Assembly: GCA_023653785.1 (NCBI GenBank)
Contig: JAMKCH010058544.1
Span: 1-64,000, forward strand
From: Ophioderma brevispina
Taxonomy: Eukaryota > Echinodermata > Ophiuroidea > Amphilepidida > Ophiodermatidae
Direction of reading: 5' to 3'
Length of the DNA: 64,000 nt
The notes beneath the pieces were generated by a model that was not told where the DNA came from, searched no databases, and was given only the letters and a program-made list of their open reading frames with translations. The translations under genes were made by a program, and so were the position numbers. Below, piece after piece: positions 1 to 12,859 of the stretch. The stretch's first letter is position 1. The number at the start of each line of letters is the position of its first letter.

Positions 1-660
1 TTTAATGGTGGCGGGCCATTTTGAAATTCAAGATTGCTGCAGGCTGCAACAGCTAAATGGTCTAGCAATTGTTTAACAATGGTCCTTCATTGAATTCCTT
101 GGACCTAACTTTTGGTTCCTCTACTCATAAATGGTGTCAAATATGGATTTCCTACACCTACAACCATCTACACCGAGGTATTACACAATTCGTATGATTA
201 GTTGTTTCCAAATTTGTACTATTGTTACTATACAGCCGGCGGCCATTTTGGAATTCCAAATCCATACCAATGTAACCTGGACTTCTAATGATTAAAAATG
301 ATGTCAGAAATGAATTCCCCAGCACATAAAAACCCCAATAAACGATGTATTAACAATACTCGGTTAAGTCATTCAAAATGTGTCTTTTCATATGACTGCC
401 GTCGGCCATCTTGGAATTCAAATCCATAACAATGTAACATGGACCTCTAATGATAAAACCGATGTCAGAAATGAATTCCCCAACACCCCAAAACCCAACC
501 CTAAAACGAGGTATTACACATACTTTAGGTATCAGCAAAATAAAATTTCTATCTTTAAAATGGGGGGCTACCGGCGGCCATCGATTTTGCGGAATTCTCA
601 GCCGTTTTCGAAAAAGCACCTGTGTGATTCTTAAAGGTAATGGTCCAACAACCAATCAAT
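1..660. repeat. Diverged tandem repeat, about 165-230 bp units
   Basis: Units share a GGCGGCCAT(T/C)TTGGAATTC block, then CATACCAATGTAACCTGGAC, AATGATGTCAGAAATGAATT and CGAGGTATTACACAAT. Starts are near 7, 237, 402 and 570. No coding signal was found; short open frames here follow the repeat period. Confidence 0.6.
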
Positions 661-3600
661 TCTCAGAATCTCTTGCGGATGTATTGTAAGCGGGGTTCTA
701 AGCAGGTCCTGGAATATTTAATTCGCTTTTTTGCTATCAGATTTTCTCTCTGTTGTTCTGTTAGCCGCGCCAATATTCCCGTAAAGTCACACTTTTTCAT
801 AAGCGTGTAAGCACCTTACATTTCATTCATTCATCGTACTGTTTATCAACCGCTATTTTTTTAATTTCAGTATTGGAGATTCCAATTTTAAAAACATAGG
901 TTTGAATCTGTCACATGGATCTGTTGTTGATCAGTAGTCCTGCTGAGCATGACTCCTCCATAATGTACAATCAATCATTATGCCATTACTTAATCAGAGG
1001 AGGAGTCATGCCTTTTGGTATGTATCTGATAAGACAAAATTTTTGAGTCACAATTAAGCACACTGACCCTCCCTAAACTAAATATATTACCCCATTACCT
1101 GATACCCTTTGTATTCAAGGTATCCCTTAGAGAGTTACCAACAACAGTAAAGTTCCTCAATATCTTCAAAATCTCTTCCAGGTATGATAATTAATCAAAT
1201 TTGACACCTTACAAATTAAGACCGGTGACAAAGTCCGCTTCGTATTGGCCAGATATTTGAACGAAAAAGCCCGTATGAAAAAGTTACACTTGAACGTGTT
1301 TCACATGTGTTGCAACATTGATAAACATAGCGCCTTGGGCCGTATTTTAGCCAGGGCGCAAAATAACCGCAGGCCACCAGAGGCAATTGCCGTCGGTGCC
1401 CCTACCAGTTGCCTTGAATTCCCTAAATTTTTGGCCATTCTGGCCCTTATTCATTAACATGTAATTGCCGTGATGGCCCTTTTACACAATTGAAAATTTC
1501 CTTAAATTGCCTTCCCTTCAAAAATCTTATTTTGCAACCTGATTTTAGCCAACACTCGCTATTTGCATGCATGAATAACATACGCAGGTGTATAACATTG
1601 ATTTCGTCACCGGGCGGAAACAACCTATTTCTATAACCGGCCGGTCGTATCTGCCCACCCCAGGATGACCTTCAAATAAGTTTTTCATGGCGCATGGCGT
1701 TCTGATCCTGATCGGCCGATGGTACTTTGCCCAGCTTCCTCTTTTTCCGAGAAAAAGTTGATATTTTGGCCTTTTTAAGGCACTTACTTTTGGATATTAT
1801 TGGTGGTAAAGGTAGAAGAGAGTTTTCGTGGAAGCACTCGTGGAGCTTATTGTTTTGGAATCGGGTAATTTATATGAAAATTTGAGGCGCAATGTCGCAG
1901 TGATAGAATATGAAGGCTAACACGATTTCGGTCCGGACCTATTCCTGTGTTTATTTGGCGCCTTCACATATGACCGTTAAAGGCATACTGTTAAAGAACG
2001 TCATGTGAAGTCCCCATTTATTGGGACGAGTGTGGATACAGGAAGAACAAAAATGGGAATTCAAGTGGCTGTCGCTGATCCCCATATATTATTCATTTTC
2101 CATGATTCATCAATCACACTCCGTTTTAGTTTAAAGCTTCCTCGGTTGGGAATATTACCCCTAGCTTCGACAGCTAAGGTACATAACAACGGTCCTCATA
2201 ATGCCGTAGGCACGCAAGCAAACCAGCTCTGCTACAATGTCCGATGACGTATAAGATGGCATCGCATTATGGCAGAATTCATTGGATGGCAGAAACAAAT
2301 TACGGTTGACGCAATCGTCCAATTGCGGTGCCACACTGTGGTGTCACCAATTGCTGAGACACGTCCCCATTTTGTTTCTTCGACTTACAATTGGGACTAT
2401 TCCATTTGTGGCAAAAGGGTTGACACAGCTATCGTAATATTTGAAATATCTTGTTGGCGCCTTTCAAGAGAATATCATTTGGTTCTGGAATACTTGTTCC
2501 AACTGCTAAAACATAACTATACTTTAATGCCGATTCAATTGCCAACCGATCTATACATGCCTATATTGAAATGAGGCCGACATTGCAAGTTACCTTGTCA
2601 CTTATTTCCCCTTTGCGCCACATAGTTCATCAGACTTCATTGTGGTCTGAAAAGCATCTGTCACGGCACGTATTCCAATGTCACAACAAACCAAGGTGGA
2701 GGACAGCTCAGAAGTAAGTTTTTTTCGAATTTTGAATTGTACACAACGGGATCACTACAAAAGAATTCAGAACAAGCAGCATAACACTCAAGAAGATATC
2801 CCATGGATTGTTATGGTAGAATAACACCATTTTCCGAACACCTCACAAAAAACAATAGCGTCGCAAAAAGTGTTGACGCGACCGCCCTTTCTGTGAAGCT
2901 TAACTCCTCAATCTCCATATAGCAGGCGCAGCATTATGCTATCTACAGATTTGAGTTTCTTCTCGATCAAACCCGCAACCCAAGTTGTATACCTAGGCCT
3001 TGGGGATCAACCCGGGTTGCGGTACCGTAACTACCGGGGCATGTGGAACCAAAATTTTAACCTGCACAAAATCAATGTTGTCTGCACACATATTACAATA
3101 AAATTTAACTCATTGTAGTGCTATGTCATTCTACAATATAATCAAAAGTATCAACAAGAACACTTCCGCAGGCACAGTAACTCCGCACGTGTATGTAGAT
3201 GCCTATTTCAGAAAGGATTGGTGACGGTACTAATATAACACTTGGCCAGAAATTATTACTTACTCCAAAAATAGTGTGTGCCACCCTTGGGCCTTGAAAT
3301 TCAAGTGCCATTTGAAATTGGTCCTTTGGTAGTGGCGAAGTATGGTACTTACGAAAGCTCTCCAGCCTGCTGAAACAATGACATCAAATTCTGGTTTTTG
3401 CAAGTCCCATTTTCGGCGGCACTTACCGTTCCAATACTGCATCCACAGGTGTAGAGACCTCTCACGCCATTCCATTATGTCCGCACTATTTTATTTTAGA
3501 TCCATTGATCTGGAAAAAGCGTAAACTTCTGGAAAATGTGGCGTACTCCAGTGTAGATTTGTCCGATTATCAACCAATGTGCTATTATTTTTGTTGGGAT

Positions 3601-4600
3601 ATGACGTCGAAGTTCAGAAACCGTCTCTCTTGCGGTACCGGCCCGCACGCGTATTTGTTAATTTAGCCCACGCGCACAAAACCACTGTATTGAGGTTGGA
3701 GAGAGTACAATCATTACTGAATATCCGGGGTCATTTCCGAATCACCTGATATCGCCACCATTTTTGTGGTAAACCAGACATGTGAATCGATGTGAATAGC
3801 TGACACACCCTGGGATTTGAAAATTTCGCGATTTTTTTCTTCCTTTGCAAGTAAGTGATCGTTGATAAACGAGTAGAAACTTTGGTCAAGCCGTTATTAG
3901 TCCCTTTGATATCGGTAAGTGGAGCCTATTTCTTGTAGAAATTTCTTAATTTTTGTTGTCTCCTGTCACCCATTGTCGCCCGTTAGTTGTGTTGGTTCTG
4001 TTGGATACTGCTGACCACATCTCAAAGTTGTTGACCCCGAGGGGCTACACCGATGTGGTACCATATCTAGTCTTTGGCCAGATGGGTTAACCAAGAAAAT
4101 TTGATTTGAAATTTCTAACTAAAATTGTTTTTCAGTGAAACGGAATATTAATTACTTAAAAAATGAGGGGTCACTGATGTCTGTCGTGCAAAATTGCCGA
4201 GTTATGGACAAATGTATGTGCCAGACTTGGACTTCGGAGTATAATTCTGCATGCATCACTGCAAGTTAGGTGTTACTGTCTGTGTCACGCTATGCAGTGG
4301 TAGTAATTAAAATTACCATTTCCCCATCGTCTGCTTTCTTCGTCATCTGCAGACCACAGCACACATTTTACCGTGCCATACTTTACTGAATTTCAACTAC
4401 ATGCGAGGAATTGTGTTAGACTACAGGTTTTGTATACGTCATTATTATTTACGTTGACTGATCAGCATAGTCACGAAACGCCGATGCAGTGATATACTAG
4501 GGGATGGCGAATGTCAATCAAGGATTTTTGCTATTTCCGGTACGCGTACGTGACTCGAAAACGATGAGGCCCCCCGGGGGGGGGGGGTTTTTTTTTGCAC
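661..4600. other. Unassigned single-copy-looking DNA
   Basis: No gene recognised. A small inverted repeat around 2969-3024 (CGCAACCCAAGTTG / CAACCCGGGTTGCG) and an imperfect repeat of a TGACTCCTCC word near 950-1010 are visible. Open frames (for example 2269-2574, 101 codons) show no family motif and sit in ordinary AT-rich composition. Confidence 0.4.
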
Positions 4601-4621
4601 TTCAGATTTGGTCAGGGTTCC

Positions 4622-4981
4622 TTTAAATGTGCAACGAGAGATTTGAGGCCCAAATAATGTGGTCATAATCGTAATTACAAATGATTAGACACTCAATAGA
4701 TTTCTTCACCCCTTGTCAGTATAATAACAGAAATGTCCTAAAAGAATAAAAAAGGGTTTTTGATTGCTTATATTTCAATGTAACCTAGCTGAATTTCGTA
4801 TTTGCTCCTATACGAAATTAGAAATTTCACATTGTTAGTTAACCCAAAGAAACATTTCCTTTCTCAGCTTATCCTTTCAGATGGGGATATTTTTTGAATG
4901 AAAGCTTTTACATCAGGGCAAACTCAGAACTTTTGATTTTTTAGGGCCACCTGATATGGAAATCTCTCGTTGCACCTTTAA
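4622..4981. mobile_element. MITE, family A (TIR TTTAAAGGTGCAACGAGAG), copy 1
   Basis: 360 bp bounded by inverted repeats: TTTAAATGTGCAACGAGAG at 4622 and CTCTCGTTGCACCTTTAA ending at 4981. The interior includes AATTTCGTATTTGCTCC and TTATCCTTTCAGATGGGGAT, which recur inverted in the copies at 17.8-18.4 kb and 52.5 kb. No coding capacity. Confidence 0.75.
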
Positions 4982-5243
4982 GGGAGGGGTAATTATTTAC
5001 GCCGGGGGGGATGGAGGATTTTAGGGGAACACGACAATTTTTGGGTTAATCTAAGGGGGGAACCTGAAATTTTTCATCAACGAGAGAGGGGGAAATTACT
5101 TTTAAATGGGGAATGAGCATGAATCAGAGGGGGAATGTGAAATTTTTGAACGGAGCGAGGGGGGGGGGAACGCGAAAATTTTTGCCGAAAACAATTTGAA
5201 ATCCTCCATTCCCCCCTGGCCATAATATGACCCTCCCTAAGCT
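4978..5243. mobile_element. MITE, family B (TIR AGGGAG..TAATTATTACGCC)
   Basis: About 265 bp. The left end AGGGAGGGGTAATTATTTAC is followed by GCCGGGGGGG; the right end reads CCCCCCTGGCCATAATATG then ACCCTCCCTAA. The interior is a G-rich strand with repeated GGGAAC..GAAATTTTT words. It abuts family A directly, so one inserted next to or into the other. Related half-elements lie at 22716-22870 and 26930-27095. Confidence 0.7.
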
Positions 5244-5370
5244 TTCTGGACTACCCGGATGGACTATTTGACACTCTTAATTGAGTCTCACGTCTCCGTC
5301 TGATTCACACAAACTCAATGGAAATTGAAAATTCAAGATCCCAGTTAAGTTCCAAAGTATAATAAAGGCA

Positions 5371-6068
5371 TGGGTGACTATAAAACAAAGACCCACAACC
5401 AAAGACCCCTCACTATAAAACAAAGACCCCCACTATAAAACAAAGACCCCTCAACTATAAAACAAATACGGGCCCCTCCAACGATAAAACAAAGAAGACC
5501 CCCCTCAACTGATAAAACAAAGACGGGCCCCATCAACTATAAAACAAGACCCCCTCAACAACTATAAACAAAAGAAAGACCCCTCAAGTATAAAACAAAG
5601 ACCCACCTAACTATAAAACAAAGACACCCTTCACTATAAAACAAAGACCCCCCCTCACTATAAAACAAGACCCCCTCACTATAAAACAAAGACCCCCCTC
5701 ACATAAAACAAATACCACCTAACTATAAACACAGACCCCCTCAACTTAAAACAAAGACCCCCAACTATAAAACAAGACCCCCTCAACTATAAAAACTAAG
5801 ACCCCTCACTATAAAACAAAGACCCCTCAACATAAACAAAGACCCCATCCACTATAAAACAAAGACCCACCAACTATAAAATAACGAACCCCTCAACTAT
5901 AAAACAAAGACGAACCCCCTCAACTATAAACAAAACCCCTCGAACATATAAAACAAAGACCTACCTAACTATCAAACAAAGACCAAAAAAAACAAGATAA
6001 AACCCTCAACTATAAAACAAAGACCCCCTCAACTAAAAAACAAAGAACCCCTCACCTATAAACAAACC
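5371..6068. repeat. Minisatellite, 21-22 bp unit (CTATAAAACAAAGACCCCTC)
   Basis: About 30 noisy copies of ACTATAAAACAAAGACCCC(T)CA with many single-base length changes. A few inverted units of the same family occur at 13255-13345 (GTTTTATAGTTGTGAGGGG, TGGGTCTTTGATTTTTAGTC). The irregular unit lengths look like either old decay or raw-read indels. Confidence 0.85.
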
Positions 6069-6286
6069 TTCTTTGAAGAAGTGCAACTGAGCAGAGTGGT
6101 TTTCTCTTCCTTTCTTCCTTTTATTTCCTTGTCGATATCGTTAGCTCAGTGAGTTTTATTTTGAGATGTAAATGCTCCATTTTCCTTATCCTCATCGGCA
6201 ATGTTCAGCTTTTTGCATGACGAATCTATCATGACTGAATCTCTATAATCGCTGTCCGCATTTCTAAGGCTAAAAACAACACAGAT

Positions 6287-7960
6287 TTTGAAACATATTT
6301 TGCTTTTTGCCGAGGTGATCCCCCAATCCTTTTACACACACAGCTGTGTATGGAGCGGAGCTGACGAGGTCGAGACAAACACGTTGCATTTTAATGTTTT
6401 TTATGCAATGTTACACCTGAGTATTGCGGCGCCAAACAGCAAACACGTGCATTTTGTGTTTTTAAAATGCAACTGTCACCTGAGTATTGGCCAAACGCTT
6501 AAGTGTAGTTGATAACCATAAAAATCGTGCACTTCTGGACAAAAGCAGAAACTTGGCACAGTACATTCCTTGCTGGGGTGTACAAAACACACTGGAAGTT
6601 GTGCCCAAAAAGCGTACCTCATAAATGACGTCATATGCCCCGCCCCCTTTTTTTTGCATCTTGCTTAATTGTCAAAATGGAACTTCCCAGAAACCTAATC
6701 ATGTTGTTGTATCAAATTAAAGCCTGCAATATACAGATTTTCCATTAAATATATTTTTAGTAGGGTATCTTAGCATTTGGGGTCACATAGGTCATTCAGG
6801 TCATTAGAGGTCATTTGAATCAATTTCACCAAATTTGGTATCAAATTCCACTACATGGACTCAACAATAAGGGCAAGTTCCATACTTATGTCAACAATTC
6901 AACATTGTACAAAATAAAAATCATCCAAATCACTTGATGTTTGTTTCATATCAAGGTAATTAAACTATGTGTTTTCTCAGTAACAATAGGCACCTATTCG
7001 TTTTACAATGGATATTAACAAAAAGTGACATGTTGTGACCGTACATTCCCAACATGGCATTATCAAGCCCCTGCCCTACTTTTGCATGGTTATTTAAAAC
7101 AGAGATTGCAAATTTTTTGAAGTTGGTAATAACTTCGATTTGAAACTTTTGTCTTTTTTTTTTTTTTTTTTTTTTAACATTTAGGTTTTTTCTATTTTAT
7201 TAATAACAAATGCAATTGAGATATTTCTGCAACGTACATCCACAACCGTTATCATTGGGAAAATGATTGGGATTAGCAGCGTTTGTGCTAATCCTAAACA
7301 TCGAAAAATCACTCAAATCCCTTTTTTCATATTTTGTTACTGGCATGGATATGTCGAACAGAACCTGCAAGTGGTTGTCTTTGAAATCCCTATTAAAGAC
7401 AATGCAGTTCTTTTTTTATCTGAATTCTGTAATTTCTATATGTGCGTATCAATCCGACTTGAGATCAAAGCCTTTCCGGTGAATATCACAGATTTCAGGT
7501 GATATTATTTTTTCACCATGATCAATGCAGTTTTGCCTCAAACACAAAGATTATTGATATTTGTTTAATTGGTTGTAACGGTTAACCACAATCAAGCTGT
7601 TTAGTGCATGTTCTGAGATGCCGTCGCTGTATGTCTATGTGCGGGAGACGCGCCGTCATGACAAATTTTCTCTCAAATACTTCATGTTTTTTTAATATTT
7701 GGTGGTTTGTTATTTTGTTTCAACATTAAAGCGATAATATGGAATTGTACACACTTCATCCCTGATTTGAATAAGTTAAAAAAATGCATTTCCACATTTT
7801 TTTTTCGATTCTCTCGCATTGTCGCTGCTAATCCGTTAAACCCAAAAGACGACAGGTTTGATTTTTTATCTCTTTTTTTAAGCTTAATCGCCCTGATGTG
7901 TACATATCTGTTGAGGAAACTATTAAAGTTTTACAAAAGGGACTGTTACTAAAACATGAG
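6287..7960. repeat. Composite repeat block, inverted relative to 11.57-12.86 kb
   Basis: The reverse complement of 6520-6650 matches 11668-11800 (GGGGGCG..TGACGTCAT, GTGCCAAGTTTC, TCCAGAAGTGCACGAT). 7265-7840 matches the reverse complement of 12195-12791. The word GTGTATGGAGCGGAG.TGACGAGGTCGAG occurs in both blocks in the same orientation (6347, 11900), so the two copies were also rearranged internally. Confidence 0.7.
7265..7840. mobile_element. MITE, family C (TIR GGATTAGCAGCG), copy 1
   Basis: Ends GGGATTAGCAGCGTTTG (7269) and GTCGCTGCTAATCCGTTAA (7823-7841) are inverted. The interior matches the reverse complement of copy 2 at 12.2-12.8 kb over most of its length: GTGAATATCACAGATTT, TTGATATGAGATC-type words and the poly-T stretch. 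Open frames in both copies are shadows of the element. Confidence 0.65.
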
Positions 7961-8169
7961 TAACTCAAAAAGTACACTTTTGTGTGTACGTCCACAAGGA
8001 TTTTTTTATGACTTGTCATGCAAACCAAGAATGCGATTGGAATTTAAATTGACTGGTCTAATACTTCTATCAGAGTCTACTTCAGATACAACTGTTCAAA
8101 ATTAAAAAAAAAACCTGAATAATTAGAAGTTCTGGATCCTCAGTCACTGGATACCTTTTCAAGGCACAC

Positions 8170-8359
8170 CAGTGGCGTAACGGGCATGCCCGCTCTGAGG
8201 GGGCAAATTTCCCAGTCTTGGGAAATTTTCCCTCTCAGGGGTGTCAAAAGACCAATTTTTCCCGGTCAGAGGGCTAAAAAATGGCTGATTTAGCATGATT
8301 TTGCCATTTTTTTTTTTTTTTTTTTTCCCCCCCCCCCCCCCCCGCCTGTTAGGCCACTG
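8170..8359. mobile_element. hAT-type MITE with perfect 8-bp target duplication
   Basis: 190 bp starting CAGTGGCGTAAC and ending GGCCACTG, flanked on both sides by the identical 8-mer AGGCACAC (8162-8169 and 8360-8367). CAGTGGCG ends plus an 8-bp duplication are diagnostic of hAT insertions. The interior has a small foldback (AATTTCCCAGTCTTGGGAAATT) and a T-run followed by a C-run. It is non-autonomous. Confidence 0.88.
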
Positions 8360-8399
8360 AGGCACACGAAGTCCAGAGCAAAAAAATCCTGTGGCGAGT

Positions 8400-9620
8400 G
8401 GCGAGGTTTGGATATTTCAGGTAGCAAGATCTACAATTATAGCTTTCAGGATTTGTCAACAACCTGGGCAGTAGCTAACAGTCCAACCAAAGCCTCTGTA
8501 GGTGCTGGAGCATTTTGATGGACATGCGGGAGAACTTTGATAACCCAGAATATCTCATAATTTCAATGCATGGAGCTGAAATCCATACGGTTCCTGGCAA
8601 AGAACCAGGGTGCTAGTGCCTCCGAGCACTCTGTGTATAGCATGAAATTCTTGGTGATAGCGAGTGCACATCAATATCACATCAAGCAATATATGAAATC
8701 AAGAAATTATATCACAGTATTGGAAGGAGGTGCTCTTTGTCATCTTTAGTCTTGTTCAAGATGTTCCTTTATGCACTGAAAGTACATAACATATTTCATA
8801 CCTCAAAAGCCCAATACTCTTGTCGTTTCAACTGTCTGCATGACAATGAAGACTGTAGCAATACACCGGTCGGTGTTGAAATAATTTAGACCGCCTTGAC
8901 CAAGGTTACAACATCTACAGTCTCCAAATCTAGAAAAAGGATCCATCAAAAGGATTTTTGAGCTGCAAAGCATTCTATTGAAGCTTTGCCCAAAATAAAG
9001 TCCTAAGACTTGATGGTTGCGCCAGGTGCTTGTCATGTGCCAACGTTCAGAATTGAATAAGTAGTTTCAGACACAGCAATACCGGCTTCTAACAAGACTG
9101 GTGTCCAACAAGATCCATAAAAAATGTTGCCAATCAAGTTCCACTGAGCCATTTCCTATGTGGAGGCCAACAAGTACGTTCTATACTGCTGTTGACAGTC
9201 GCAAAGGAAACTCTCAAAATCTGCTCTTTCATTGTTTTTGCTTTGTCTTTTCTTTAAGAGATTTCATTCATTATGCACATGGATGTTATTTAGTTTTGCA
9301 GGGTGAGTAAAAAAAATTCCACTCGTTTTGTTTAAATTTTTCCACAACAGTGAAAAAACTACCAAAAGTATTGGCTATCACATATAAAACAAGACTATTT
9401 CAGCTACTAGAGAAATTTTTAATTTTTGATTTGAACTTTGCATGAGAAGTTATGTTGACTTAGGTACCGATTTTTTTGTTTTTCATCCTGTCCACGGAAT
9501 CACTGTTGTGGAATATGTCCAAAGAGACTTTGGGATGCGTCTACCACAAGAAGTAAGAAGTAACATAATGACACACATGACACATTCTTTACTTGATTTG
9601 ATACCCTGGTGCAAACCTTC
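8400..9620. other. Unassigned DNA
   Basis: No gene or repeat boundary recognised. Open frames are short and lack motifs. Confidence 0.3.
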
Positions 9621-9626
9621 AAAATC

Positions 9627-10545
9627 AAGAAAAATGTCAATGTCAAATTTCATTATTTGAAATCAATAACAAAAAGAGAATCTTATACACCAAACTTGAA
9701 TGTTTGAAATTGTTCAAATATGCTTTCGCGGAAACTTGAATGTAAATATGTAAGCAATCCTATGCAATACAGCCGGTTGACCCCAGTTGTTCACCGGACG
9801 CCTTCATAATCTGATTGGGGGGGGGGGCAACACTTCTTTTGTTTGTGGAATTCAATATTTGAACCGAAACACACATTTCAAACGTCTGTCTTTCCCTTTG
9901 GATCTCAATCCTTTCGTTCCCTTTCCACTCTTTTCTTTACTCCCCTTTCTGGTTGTATTTTCTCACTTTCCCGTTTACCGGTAGCTTAAGCTTATTCCTG
10001 GCCAGACCCATGGGGATGGGGGACAGGGAAGGAACAATGGTCCCCTGCCCCTGTCCCTGTTACGATACTCTATTGGAATATTCTTAAATATCAAGAAAAA
10101 GGTCAATGTCAAATTTTCATATCTGAATGAAATACAATAACAAATAGGAATCTATACAACCCAAACTTTGAATGTTTGAAATTGTTCAAATATGCTTTAG
10201 CGGAAACTTGAATGTAAATATGTAAGCAATCCATATGCAATACAGACGTTTTGGACCCACCATTTTGTTCACCGACGCCATTTCATAATCTGCCCCCGAT
10301 TGGGGGGGGGGCACTTTGTGGAAATCAATATTTGACATAAAAACATTCAACGTTGTCTTTCCCTTTGGGATCTCATCCTTTCGTCTCCCTTTCCACTCGT
10401 TTCTTTACTCCCCTTTCTGCGTTGTTAATTTTCTCACTTTCCAGCTTTACCGGTATAGCTTAAGCTTATTCCTGGCCAGACCCTGGGGACAGGGGGAGGG
10501 AAAATGGTCCCTTTCCCTGTCCCTGTTACGCTACTCTATTTGACT
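9627..10545. repeat. Tandem duplication, period about 457 bp
   Basis: Unit 1 (9627-10075) and unit 2 (10084-10545) share TCAAGAAAAA.GTCAATGTC, TGTTTGAAATTGTTCAAATA, a G-run after TGATTGGGG, CTTTCCCTTTGG.ATCTC and CCCTGTCCCTGTTACG. Differences are mostly one-base indels and substitutions. Confidence 0.85.
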
Positions 10546-10559
10546 ATTGTTTAAGAAAA

Positions 10560-11570
10560 AAATTTATTAATAGAAAAGTGATTTATGCATTTTTAACGTA
10601 AGTAGAAAAAAAGTTATAAGCATTGAGGTGACAGTAACCAAGGGGTGAAGCCCATTCAAAAACAGTCGTCCGGGCTGGGCGCGTGACATTTTGGAATATG
10701 CACGGACTGAATAATATTAGTTTGGGTGCTTGTATACAACATAATGTTCAATTCGATACAAAACCATCCGGCAAAATATCAGTGTTGGATGTTGGGTGAA
10801 TTTGGGTGGTTTTAAATTTTGTCCTTACCCAGGGCCACAACAACGAATGACAAAAGACACGTCAGTTCGTCTTGATTTAAATAAACCGCCTCAATGAATA
10901 CATCTTTTCACCTAAGCGCCCCCGCATTGCATATGAGAAAAAAGCAGTCTTGAGACCAATGATCCAGGTAACTATTATACAACTGGCCACCTCTAACACA
11001 TACATCAATTCTGTATCACTCCGAAGTGTATATGCAAAGCGTTAAGCGGCACCCACAGTAAGCGGAGGCAGCCATTTGCTTTCTATTGTTGGTAACTCTA
11101 TGTTCTTTGTGGTCGGCAAAACATGCGAGACGATTGACTTTCTAAAGATTTAACGTTTTGCCTCTCTTATCTATATAGAACCTCTTTGACAGTAAATCTA
11201 AAAGCTTGATGCTGTGGACATGAATTGTACAACCGGGACAATATGGTTTTTTGGCGCCTTTCCGTTAATTACCAAATCCACAATATGCGAAAGGTAAACT
11301 TTCGATTTTTTACAATGAGAGTGGATTAATGAGCTATTGTTTTCATGTGTAAAAACAATTTCTAAACTTGTTAATATTTTAAATATTTTCTGAAATCGAG
11401 TGAAATCTTTTTGACAACCCTGTATTTTCTCAGTGTTGAGAATAGGAAATAAATACCTGTGCTTCACGTATTCTCCTGTTTTTAACGGCGGTATTCTGTG
11501 ATAAGAATTATAGTTATGACTCCCATGACCCCACACTGACCTCTACTTGCCAAACATTCAAATATTTAGA
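10560..11570. other. Unassigned DNA with a 112-codon minus-strand open frame
   Basis: The frame at 11536-11198 (minus) is open for 112 codons. It is Lys/Asn/Ser-rich with no motif I recognise, and is probably chance in AT-rich sequence. Nothing else stands out. Confidence 0.2.
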
Positions 11571-12194
11571 TCATTTCAGCACTCTACATGTCTCAGGCTT
11601 GGAATTTGATACAAAAATTGCACATGATTATTGAAAGTAATGATTTTTACATTACTACGAAATATGTATAAAAGGGGGCGTGGCCATGACGTCATTATTG
11701 TGATCGGAATTTTTTGGCGCACCCTTATACCCTAAGGAATGCCTGTGCCAAGTTTCATGCTTTGGTCCAGAAGTGCACGATCCTGGTGAAAATTACGCAC
11801 ATATACTTCACTATTTACCAACACTGGTATACACGTGTGTGTAAGCTGTTTTGGCGCATGATCCGGCAATGTGATCCCCAAATCATTATGGTAACCAGAT
11901 GTGTATGGAGCGGAGATGACGAGGTCGAGTACAAAACGTGCATTTTATGATGTTTATGCAAATGACCCACCTGAGGATTGCGCCACAAAGCAGCTTGGTG
12001 GTTGGGTTGACCATATAGCCGACGCCGCCGCGCCGCGAATAAACATATTCAAGTTGGACAGAACCACTAACTGTTTTTGTTGTCAACACTGTTAGATACC
12101 TGCCACCATAAATATTACAAGCTTTGTTTACAGCGAAACAAGCTTTTCAAGAATTTTCTTCAAATTACTTTTAAAACTGTAATTCTGTTACTTT

Positions 12195-12791
12195 ACAAGG
12201 GATTAGCAGCGATAATTGAAAGAAAATCGAAAACATGCTGAAATGCATTTTATATTTAAACTTATAATCGGAGAGAAGTGTTGTACAATTCCATACAACT
12301 GCTTCATGTAGAAACAAAACCACCAAATAGTGAAAAAAAATAAAGTATTGAGGATGAAGAAGGAAAATTTGTTCATACCGTTTACCGCAAATAGACATAC
12401 AGCAACGCCGTCCAAAAATCTGCATGAAAACAGCTTGGATTGTGGTTTACTCCAGTACACAGAATAAACAAAAGTCAAGAATGTTTGTGTTTGAGGTCAA
12501 AACTATTGATCATGGTGCACATGCACTATCACGCTGAAAATCTGTGATATTCACCGGGAAAGGTTTTTTTTTTTGTTTTTTTTGATCTCAAGTCGGAATG
12601 TTGATACGCACGTATACAATTACAGAAACAGATAAAAAGTACTACCTTGTCTTTAATTACATGGATTTCAAGCGAATTAAGCACTTGCAGGTTATGTGCG
12701 CTATCCATGCCTAGTGACAAAAAATTAAAAAATATGATTTTGATGATTTTTTCGATGTTCCGGATTAGCAAATCGCTGCTAATCCCTTTAA
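12195..12791. mobile_element. MITE, family C, copy 2 (inverted)
   Basis: Ends AAGGGATTAGCAGCGATAA (12196) and ATCGCTGCTAATCCCTTTAA (12772-12791) form the TIR. The interior is the reverse complement of 7265-7840. The outer TTTAAGG..AGCGATTTG consensus also resembles the element ends at 15560-15594, 32181 and 63317. Confidence 0.7.
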
Positions 12792-12859
12792 GCGTGAAAA
12801 CTGCCATTGAAAATAATTATGCATTCAATTCACCCGGTCAATCAAATTTATGCCTTGAT

